From Acanthochlamys bracteata (taxonomy: Eukaryota; Streptophyta; Magnoliopsida; Pandanales; Velloziaceae), in assembly GCA_019914995.1 (NCBI GenBank), contig CM034145.1:4843262-4907261 (forward strand): a stretch of 64,000 nt of DNA, read 5' to 3'. The translations under genes were made by a program, and so were the position numbers. Of this stretch, positions 54,948 through 64,000 are shown in pieces. The notes under the pieces are model-generated. The model was not told the origin of the DNA, made no database searches, and worked only from the letters and a program-made list of their open reading frames with translations. The first letter of the stretch is position 1. Each line of letters begins with the position of its first letter.

Positions 54948-56587
54948 TTATACTTCCAATGTAGTAGATACAGCACTGACAAGAGAAGTCGCCGACCGCC
55001 GTTTCCGCCCAGGAATATAATTGACAGCATTAACAGCAGTAGTAGAACCAGCAGCTGTACAACTATGATCAGTGTTGGTGAATCTACTCGAATTGCTCCG
55101 CAGCATCTCCTGCAAACCATTGTTCTTCTCCTTTATTACTGCTCCCTGCTTTGCTTTCACTGCTTCCATGCAGATACCGGACGGCAACACGCAGTTGCAT
55201 AGCAATCCTTCATCATGAAATCATAAATTTTTTACCAATTTAGCATGCAAGACTTAGAATTTCTCTGTGACCATATGTAATTTTTGGTTGCATGCAGTTG
55301 AAAAGCAGGTCTTCATCATCAAAACAACAACTTTAACTCAAACACAACAATTTATTAACAAAAGTTTGCAATTTCTTCACCTGAGATTGGATGTCAAGGT
55401 ACATTAAAACTCAAATTCATACAATTAATCAGTAAGAAACTGCAATTGTCGCATGCAACAAAATTTCCAATTTTGTAGGCAAGATTAACGATTTTTAAAA
55501 CAATGAAGTCACGGTCAAGATTAACGATTTTTAAAACAATGAAGTCACGGTAAAGAGTCATAGATGCAAAGAGTTAAAGCGATGCAGTTGCAAAGCAAAA
55601 CTTCACCAATTCTTTTAAAACAACAATCACAATAACCCCCAATCTTTTGGTTTCGAAAAAGCCCAAATCTTTATTTCAGTGAAATCTTCTAAAGTTTGCA
55701 TGCAAGATGAAGTCTCAGTGACCATGATCCATGAGGATCTATAGATAAAACTTTCATACCAATGCGGGCAAGGCGATTGACCCAACGAGGAATGGGATTT
55801 CCGGTGAGCCGGAGACAAGCATCTTGACAGAAATGGTTGCAGTTCTTGGAGATCAGATTATAAGCACTGCCTCGGTAATCACAAGCCATGGCTTCCATGA
55901 GTTGTCTAACTGCTGTTGGGCTCATCTCTGTCCTACCGATCAGAACAGTTTTCCGAAACCGGAATCCGGGACACTGCTTGGGTTCCACCTCAAAGATCCC
56001 CGTTGTTGCTTCTTCGTGCGCTCCGTATGCGTACTCCACTTCATGAACTGAAAACACAAACCAAAAGATGAGCAAAAAAAAAAAAAAAAATCGATTTTGA
56101 TTCAATTTCTTGATTAAATGTTTCACAAAGAATACCTATCTGTTAATTATTGTAAAGATTTCTTGGGAAAGATTTACTTCAGCAAAATAAAGAACTGAAT
56201 TTTTTTTCTTTTTTTTTAATTACAAAGAACTGAATTAATATTGAAGATTTCTGAGCTAAAAATTATTACAGAGAAAGAAAAACATAAACATTTGAAAAGA
56301 ATGCCATACCATGAACAGTTTCAATCAGGGAACAACTAACAAGAACTATTTTCAGTTACAAAAAGAAAACCCAAATCTTTCTGAAGAAGAAAATCGAACC
56401 CCAAATCGAAGAAAATAAAGAAAACAAAAACAAGAATAAAATTGGCACACTGACCTTGAACACCAGAATGATAAACACCAAGTCCAAGCCAGTAAGCATA
56501 GCCATTGATCGGTGTTAAATCGTAGACATTCAAATAAACCGGCGCTAAATCACTCTTCCTCTTCCCTGAAAAACGACGAATAAACAT
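54948..56587 (-). CDS. deSI-like PPPDE peptidase, 3 exons
   Basis: Putative deubiquitinating or deSUMOylating cysteine isopeptidase of the PPPDE fold. Exons (high to low): 56587-56455, 56047-55760, 55207-54948, joining in frame to 226 residues. PVYLNVYDLTPINGYAYW starts the domain near residue 16. GLGVYHSGVQVHEVEYAYGA holds the catalytic His (about 40), and NLISKNCNHFCQDAC holds the catalytic Cys (about 114). LTGNPIPRWVNRLARIG leads into LLCNCVLP. The C-terminal tail is basic and Ser-rich and ends VSTTLEV. The in-frame frame is open to 56,638 without an earlier ATG, so the ATG at 56,587 is used. Intron 2 (55,208-55,759) contains a 36-bp tandem duplication. Confidence 0.92.
55480..55551. repeat. 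Perfect 36-bp tandem duplication in a deSI intron
   Basis: The unit beginning CAAGATTAACGATTTTTAAA and ending AGTCACGGT occurs twice head to tail without mismatches, at 55,480-55,515 and 55,516-55,551. Perfect identity indicates a recent event. Confidence 0.95.
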
Positions 56588-58860
56588 CTCCTTTCGACGA
56601 TAACAATTAAAATTCCGGCGATCGCCGGAGATTAACAACTCCTGTTCTCTTTTCGGAGTGTTTTTTTTTTGTTGGAAACAGGAAAGTTACAGAAATAATG
56701 ACTTGAACAGATTATAAAGGAGAATCAAGACGGTTAAGCTTTTGTCGTTATCTAAAGTGAAGCGAAATTGTTACCCTTATCCTAAGGTTTTGTTCTGGTT
56801 TACTACTTAGAGAAAAAGTGAGAGACTCGAGTGAACGTTTGAAATAATTTAAAATAAAAAATAAATTTATATATTTTAAATTAGCTCAATATTTTAATTT
56901 TAAAATTATAATTAAAATAACTAATAATAATATTTTATAATATAAAATTTTAAAAAATTTTAAATAATTCTTTATAATTTTGTTAATAAATATAATAAAA
57001 AATTAAAATAAAATAATAAGTAAGAAAGTAAAATCAAACATGTCCTAACTCAGCTAACTCGTGTAGGTTGTCGTTTCTATTGGAAGGAGCAAGTCTTCTT
57101 TCTTCTGTAAGGGTGTGGTTTTTTTTAAAAAAAAATTGCAAGAGAGTTATTAAAAAGTAAATTATTAGAATTAAATTACGATAAATAGTGCTGAAAGTGA
57201 GACTAATTTTTGGGCATTTGGAAGTGCTTTCTACAATATTGAATATTTTTGACAAATTTTGAAAAATAAATTTTATTTATTTTATTTTTAAAAAATAATA
57301 AAAATAAGCTATAATAAAATTTTATTATATAGAATTTTTTTATACTTTTTAAAATTTTATATAAATTTTGTAAAAATTATAAAAATTTATTAGAAATATG
57401 AAGAGAAAAATTAAAATACTATTTTTTGACAAACAACCCTTTTGTGTTCTTATATAAAAGAACTAAATTTGATAAAAATGAATTAAGGAAATAAAATTTA
57501 GAATATTAACTGAAACACGTGAAATAAATTTTGAAGTAATATTTTGATAGAATTAAAATTCATTATGAAAGTAAAAATTAAATTCGAAATAATAATTGAA
57601 ATATGTGAAATGTCAAATTTAAATTTGCAAAAAGAAAATACAGTTAGGTGGTAATTAAAATATGCATACTTCATTAACTTTCTTTAGCAAAAAAAGTTTT
57701 ACCTAAATATTTATTTATATTTATTTTCATAAATTTATATTTAGTAATTTATCTTTTGAGAAACTAATTTATCACATAAATTTTTATTTTTTGTTTGCAA
57801 TAGATGTATCCTCGATCAGTCCAATTAATCCTATATTGATCTTAATCGGAAGAGCTTAACGTCTATTTTTCACTTCAATATTTTATTTTATGTTTTCTAA
57901 TAAAGCTTCTAAAATATTATACAAATTAAATTTTTTTTTAAAATTATAAAAAAATTTTACGTTATAAAATATTATTATTTATTATTTTTTAGGTAATTAG
58001 GGCTCGTCTTTCAAAAAATTTTAAAATATACTCATTTTCAGAAAATCTTCTTTTCAATAAACACACGCACAAGTCTTAATTTCTTATGATATTAAGATAA
58101 TTTATTTAAAAGAGAGTTATATCTGGCAAATTAGCAATGCTTAAATAGTGATGCTATTTTTTTTCTCGCATTACCTCTACAAGCCCTATTAAAATGAAAT
58201 TTACAAATTAAAATTAGTTAGATTAAATTAGATCAATTTAGAGTTTGTTTTAATTATATGAAAGTGAATTATTGTTGAACTAAGTTTTGTAAAAGTGAAC
58301 TTAGACCAGAAATAAAGACAAGTAATTAGAATTTAAAATGAAAAGGGCGTGTTTCAAAGGCCCGTAATTCTATTTTTTTTCATCAGATTTTGAGTTTTAA
58401 ATAGTTTTTATGTTTCAATTACACAAAAAACTCAGAATTTTACTTCCACATGCAGAACTTCAGTTTCAATATTTTTATTTATACATTTTCTAATATAATT
58501 ATATCTTTCAATTTTCAATATACTTTCAAAACTTATTGAAACATAAATACTGAACTCTACTTCCACTTTATTTTTCAAGAAATTCTATTTTTATTTTTTA
58601 TTTTTATGAAACTTAATTACAGATATTTAAAATACGTCCTAATTAAAATATATGAAGTAAAGCTTGAAGTAAAATTTTTATAGAAAAAAAAATTGACGTA
58701 AAAGTGGAATTTGAAAAGATATTTGAAACATGTAAAGAGTCATGTCAAAATTAGAAGGTAAGAAATCAAATTTGGTGATAATTAAAGTATGCTTTTAAAG
58801 TGTATTTCAATTGCATGGAATTCATCTATTTATTGATTTTTATTTCAAACTGACTTCTAT

Positions 58861-59038
58861 ATTTTAGTTTATTCTGAATTTATAGAAGTTACCTCTAGTT
58901 CACAACGGCACTCACTTCCATTAAGTTTTACGAAACTCACTTCTAACTAATTTTAGTTTATTCTGAATTTATAGAAGTTACCTCTAGTTCACAACGGCAC
59001 TCACTTCCATTAAGTTTTACGAAACTCACTTCTAACTA
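58861..59038. repeat. Perfect 89-bp tandem duplication
   Basis: The unit starting ATTTTAGTTTATTCTGAATT and ending CTTCTAACTA is present twice in direct succession (58,861-58,949 and 58,950-59,038) with no mismatch seen. The unit contains GTTCACAACGGCACTCACTT. Confidence 0.95.
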
Positions 59039-59050
59039 ATCAAAGCACAC

Positions 59051-59127
59051 CATTCGTTTAATGCCTAAATACAAATTCCGATTGGTTTAATGCCTAAATA
59101 CAAATATAACATTCGTTTAATGCCTAA
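59051..59127. repeat. Three-unit repeat of about 29-30 bp
   Basis: GTTTAATGCCTAAATACAAA starts at 59,056 and 59,085, and a third, truncated unit (GTTTAATGCCTAAG) starts at 59,115. It lies 12 bases after the 89-bp duplication. Confidence 0.85.
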
Positions 59128-62100
59128 GAGGTTGTTTGGCGCAGTTTATATAAGCTGTTTATCAATTTTTTTTTCATTTTATATTTTTTAATATATATTT
59201 TTTAATATATAAAAAATTTTAAAAAATTTAAAAAGTGTAGAAGAATTTTACGAAATGAGAGATTTTTTATTATTTATTTTTATTATTTTTTAGAAGTAAA
59301 AAAAATAGAGCTCATTTCTCAAATAAAATAAAAATATTTTTCATTTCAGTAAAACTCCATTTTATAAGCACTCTCAAAAACCTAAAATACAACTATACGA
59401 TTCGTTAGTTTTTAAAAACTAAAATAATTTTATTTTAGAAAACTTTATTACGTCAGCTTTGTCTCTCATTTTTTCTATACTCTCGGTGTCTCTCTTATTT
59501 CTAATCCTTGCTTTGTTTTACAATAACAAAATTAGAAAAATAGTAACGGAGATTTAATTAGAGACTATATTTTTTATATTTTTTAAATTTAAATAAAGTT
59601 TCTAAAAATTTGTAAAAAATATGAATTAAAAAATTAAAACCCTATTTTTTTATCCATAAAGATCCTTAAAGAACACAGCATAATGGTTAGGCAGAGTTAA
59701 ATATAGGATAGAGAGTTATACACTAGCTACTAGCTAGGCTGGTGGAATAGGTATGTGAATGTTCTCATTGAATGGATGCACTTTGTAACAAAAAATTCTA
59801 ATGTCTCAGTGGATGGGGCATGAGTTCAACAGTTAATTGATTAACTCAATCCAACATATGGAGGATTCATATCCTCAATGCTTTAAATCTAAAACAAGGT
59901 GATCATAAAATATTTATTGATGAAGATTTGATCTTGGAGTAAGTGATAGTAGCAGAATGAAGATTTTTTATGATAATGAATAAGTAGAGCATAAGCAAAG
60001 CAAACTAATATAATAATACCATGAATTTAAAAATTTTTCTGAAGGATGAATCCAAATTTTATAAATATTATTTTTAAATTATTGATAGATAATATAAAAT
60101 TATATTTTTCTTAACAATAACATTTTTTAAAATTTAAAAAATTTAAAAAAAATTTTTGTTTAATTTTTTTTTCAACATCATTTTCAAACAAATTAATAAT
60201 AATTGTTTTTACATTAGTTGTAGAGTATACAGACACTCTTTTTTTAGATACTCTCGTGCACTGTCTTTTCAAAGCCATCTGAAATAATTAGATAAAAGTG
60301 TAATTTGATCTTATCTATAAAATAAATGCATTATTGATTTTCTAAAATATAAAGAATAAATCATAACTATTCTATCGCGTGATATTTATTTAGACTGAAT
60401 TAAAAAAAGCACTGGAGTGCTTATAAGATAATAGTGCCTGTATCCATGCTTTAATTGTATATTTATTATATTTAAGATCGATTAAACATTCTAATGATAG
60501 CTCGAAACTTTTGGAATTGTAGAAGCTAGGAAAGAAATGATTAAAAAGACAACAAACTCAGCCTTTATTGTATTGAATATTTCCATTTATAATAATTCAC
60601 AAATATTTTAAAAGATGAATTAAAAGACTAAGGTGATATTTAGAAATACTTTTAAAACATAATATTTTTAAAAAATATTTTATCTATTTTAGTAAAACGT
60701 AATTTATTTTTTATCTAATAAATAATAAAAATATCAAGAAAGAATTTTATTACGTAAAATATCTTTTATAATTTTTAAATTTTAATAATCTTATAAAATA
60801 TTATAAAAAATATTAAGTTTTGTATTAAAAATATTAGAATAAAAAAAATAAAATCAAATATGTCCTAAATATATATCAATTAAGGTGACGTCGCAATCGT
60901 TTAGGTCTTTATTTATAAATAAATTTTTTTAAATATTAAATTTTTTTTCAAAAATAAATTTTATTATTTTATCTCAAAAAATAAAATAAAAAAATTTTAT
61001 TATGTATTTTATTCGTTCTACATTATTCTAATTTTTTAAAAAATATTTCAGAAAATACGAATGAACTTTATATCATAAAATTTTTTCATTTTTAATTTTT
61101 AAGCTAAAAAAATAAATTTATTTTGTAGAAGTCACATAAAGCTGCCTTAACAATCCTAAATAATTTTCGTACTAACTTTTAGAGAAAAATTACACTAGAA
61201 GTCTAGACCAACTCTTTTTTATTTTGAAATGATCATGAATTACGATGCGTGCATAAGGATTACAAAATATTATGCCTGTAGATCATTAGATGTAGAGTTT
61301 TACCTAAAAAATAAAATTCTATTTATGAAATGAGATTGAGACACTGTGATTATAACAATTTAATAGATTTTTTTTTTTTGTCTAACGAATAGAAAACGTA
61401 ATAATAGGAGCTTTGATTAAATTTTTTTATTTTCTTCGATCAACATTGAGCTGTGTGGAACTTTTGTTTGTTTGAGATCCCTAAACCTTTATTGCTAGGG
61501 TTGCTGCATCAAAGCATCTTCTGTATCGGCTTCATTATTACTATTTTTTTTAGAGCTGTTTGATTTAGCTTATAAAAAAATTAATTTTTTTATTTTATAT
61601 TTTTAAATATATATTTCATAAAAAAGTTTACATAGAGAAATTTTTTTATTATATACTTTTATTTTTTTAAATAAAAAATTAAAACTTATTTGTCAAAAAA
61701 AATAAAAATATCTTATATTTTAAAAAAGCTTGATTTTATAAATAATACTAAACGAATATGTTTATTTTTCATGAGTAGTTGAATAGAGTAGCTAGGTTCT
61801 ATAAAGTCCCAAGTCTCCTTATTTAATTTTGTTTCAAGACAGTTCCATTTGTAATCAAATTTAAATTTCGTGAACATCTGATGAAGTTTGTGTAGCTGAT
61901 AATTCTACAGGTTTTCTAAAAACTGGAACATGATTAACTTTAACTCATTAGCATTGTTCTTTAGATATGTTCTGAGCATCTCATGGAGGCCTTTCTTTTC
62001 TAAGTTAAGTTATTACAAAACACCCGTACATATTTGGTCGAACTTTCAACTTAAAGCATACATTGCGGGCTAAACATGCAATTTTTCTGTACCTTTTAAA

Positions 62101-63189
62101 AAAATTTTAAATTTTTTTATGAAATACTAAAAAGAATTTATAAAATAATATGATTTTCTTTTTTGAAATGAAATCTCTGGATAAGCTAAACCAAATTAAG
62201 GAGGCGTGAGTGGTGTTTATGAAATAATTTTTTTCTAAAATAAAAGTTATTTTTATTTTTTTACTTCAAATAAAATAATAAAAATATATAATAAAAAGAT
62301 CTCACTACGTAAAATTTTTTTATATTTTTAAAATTTTTAAATAAATTTTCTAAATAATTATAAAATATATATTAAAAAATATAAAATGAGAAATTGAAAA
62401 GAAACGTTTGGAAACGCAATCTCAAACGCTCTCTAAAAGGACGTTTATTTTTTAAACTATTTTTTCAAAACAAAAATAATTTTTTTATTTTAAAATGTAA
62501 GTTTTAATTTTTATCTAAAAATATACAAAATCTTACGTAAAATTTTTTTATATTTTTTAGATTTTTAAATAAATTTTATAAAATATTATAAAAAATATGA
62601 ATTAAAATATTAAAAAATTATTTTTCTATAATGCTCTGCCTAACAGCTCCTAAATCAAACATCCCCAAATTAGCTTATGATAAAAAGCTGGAAAGAACAA
62701 TTTGGCAGGGTTTTAATTTAACTTGTAACTTTGTAAAAGCTGAATTATATGAGCTTCTTAATTATGTTTTTTATTATAAATGCTGAGTGATAATAGTAAA
62801 AGAAATTAGTATTGTTATAACACATCTTTATGCAACTTAAACAATTTTTTAAGACTAATTATTTTTAAAATTCATGGAAGAAAATTTGAAAATATTAACA
62901 TTGAACCTATCCCGTTTCATCTTCAAACTCAATCTATATCTACCAACCATTTACTTAATTACTTCTGAAACAAATCCAAATAATTCATACATACAAATAT
63001 AATTCATCATATAATTTCCAATTAATCATATGGTTCTATAGAAACTAATTCTAATAAACAATTAAGATTAAATTTCATTTGATATGTGCAATTACTTCAA
63101 ACCGAGATTTTAACAAAAACAGATCAATCAAAATTAAACTTAAAACAATTCTAAACTTTTTTTTTAAATTAAAGAAAATTTTTCTGTAG

Positions 63190-63936
63190 CTACAACTTGA
63201 GTGTCAAGTCCAGCTTATTCTTCTTCACTTCCTCCGGTCTCCGATCATCCGCAATGTTCCACCGAAACCCACCGTTGATCGGCACCGAAATTTCACCGAA
63301 TCTCGCCACGTGGCCTGTCCCTCTCCAATCACCAGCCATCGCCGGCGATCTATACGGGCATCCCCCATATGATACCTCCGGTCCAGCAACATAAGAAGCA
63401 CCGGCTGCTGTTGGCTTATGAACCATGGCGTGTGCCCGTATACCGAGCGGACCTGACCGGAACGGAAACTGCTCCATGGCGTACTGCTGCGCTTGCACCT
63501 GTGCCGCTGCCCGCTTCGCAAGCGACCGTTCACGCTTGTGGGAATTCTGGTGTCCTCCAAGAGCTTGAGAACTGTAAAACTTTCTCCTGCAGTAGTTGCA
63601 AGAGAAGATCTTCGTCGGTTCTCCGACACTGATCTCCTCCGATCCGGAATTGTCTAGTTTCAAAACAAGATTATTATCTTCTCTTCCGAATGAACCGATA
63701 AGATCGAGTTCCATGGAAGAAGACGGAGAAGAAGAAGAAGAAGCTTCCGAAAACCCAAGAACTAAAACTGGTTCCTGATCTCCATCACTGACGTTTACAT
63801 CTTCTTCTTCGCCTTTTGTCAGAGCTAGGGTTTGCTTCTGGTGACAATGATCAGCTTCTTCATGGTTGACGTTTGGAGAAATGGAACCAGTTGTTGCAGA
63901 ACTAGAAATGGCTTTAGTATTGCTGTAGCTTTCCAT
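63190..63936 (-). CDS. Single-finger C2H2 (QALGGH) zinc-finger protein with EAR motif
   Basis: Plant-specific nuclear transcription regulator, probably a repressor. The intronless frame encodes 248 residues. FSCNYCRRKFYSSQALGGHQ followed by NSHKRERS (about 111-138) is a complete C2H2 finger with ligands C113, C116, H129 and H133 and the invariant QALGGH. The C-terminus LDLTLKL is an EAR repression motif that recruits TOPLESS-type corepressors. Upstream there are acidic and poly-Ser stretches (41-78). The LDLTLKL tail and GFRWNI block point to the ZFP1/ZFP3/ZFP4-type clade; family members act in trichome, light and ABA responses, but no specific role can be assigned here. The first ATG lies about 50 bases from a TATA box. 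Confidence 0.93.
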   Translation of the reverse strand: MESYSNTKAISSSATTGSISPNVNHEEADHCHQKQTLALTKGEEEDVNVSDGDQEPVLVLGFSEASSSSSPSSSMELDLIGSFGREDNNLVLKLDNSGSEEISVGEPTKIFSCNYCRRKFYSSQALGGHQNSHKRERSLAKRAAAQVQAQQYAMEQFPFRSGPLGIRAHAMVHKPTAAGASYVAGPEVSYGGCPYRSPAMAGDWRGTGHVARFGEISVPINGGFRWNIADDRRPEEVKKNKLDLTLKL

Positions 63937-63984
63937 AGTGAGAAATAACTTCTGGAATTTCGAGTTAATTACTAGTAAGGTTGT

Positions 63985-63993
63985 TCTATATAG
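63985..63993 (-). promoter_or_regulatory. TATA box of the zinc-finger gene
   Basis: CTATATAGA on either strand, centred about 53 bases upstream of the ATG at 63,936. This would give a very short leader (roughly 20-25 bases). The window ends at 64,000, so upstream context is not visible. Confidence 0.5.
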
Positions 63994-64000
63994 AGAAAAA

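Larger units (their letters stand above)
56640..63189. repeat. Gene-free AT-rich block
   Basis: After the deSI promoter (to about 56,850) no gene is visible. Short-element copies lie near 57,210-57,440, 58,346-58,650, 59,128-59,390, 60,620-60,870, 61,553-61,760, 62,200-62,440 and 62,440-62,640; the last two are adjacent copies in the same orientation. The final 250 bases (62,940-63,180) are the likely 3' flank of the zinc-finger gene. Confidence 0.5.

Noticed and set aside
54660-55202. Plus-strand 180-codon frame
   Set aside because: It begins at an AT-rich non-coding stretch and its second half is the antisense of deSI exon 3. No homology is recognised.

Overview
The window is nuclear DNA from a flowering plant. 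The evidence is GT-AG introns inside otherwise conserved plant genes, very AT-rich intergenic DNA, and plant-specific families (ERF003-type AP2/ERF factor, QALGGH zinc finger with EAR motif, DUF868, plasma-membrane proton ATPase ending in YTV). The species cannot be named from sequence alone. The style is more eudicot-like than grass-like, because the coding GC is modest.

Layout. Positions 1-24,100 are gene-rich: a plastid-type aspartate aminotransferase (ASP5-like, minus), a zone of broken gene pieces (thaumatin-like fragment, CLASP-like first exon), MCM5 (plus), a plant DAO-type FAD oxidoreductase (plus), a plasma-membrane H+-ATPase (minus, convergent with the oxidoreductase), a PPR pseudogene remnant (minus), and ribosomal protein eL39 (RPL39, minus). 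From 24,100 onward genes are sparse: an ERF003-like transcription factor (29,440), a decayed Ty1/copia piece (about 34,390-35,745), an intronless DUF868 gene (45,746), a deSI/PPPDE peptidase gene (minus, 54,948-56,587) and an intronless C2H2 zinc-finger repressor (minus, 63,190-63,936). The DNA between them is mostly AT-rich, built from many copies of a few short non-autonomous elements. Four of these can be bounded with terminal inverted repeats and 3-bp target duplications.

The genes do not form a pathway; the order looks like ordinary housekeeping genes plus regulators. Several carry regulatory marks that fit their roles: an E2F site just upstream of MCM5, a telo-box plus site II motifs upstream of RPL39, and a short upstream ORF in the leader of the proton ATPase.

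I rebuilt exon structures by hand from splice sites and reading phase. ASP5-like (451 aa), MCM5 (725 aa), the FAD oxidoreductase (461 aa), the H+-ATPase (959 aa), RPL39 (51 aa), ERF003-like (176 aa) and deSI (226 aa) all close in frame from ATG to stop. I found no clearly new biological system. The most interesting leads are two consecutive stop-free, frame-preserving introns in MCM5, the chimeric graveyard at 4.1-5.9 kb, the repeated AT-rich element families, and an orphan cluster of site II promoter motifs at 52.8 kb.
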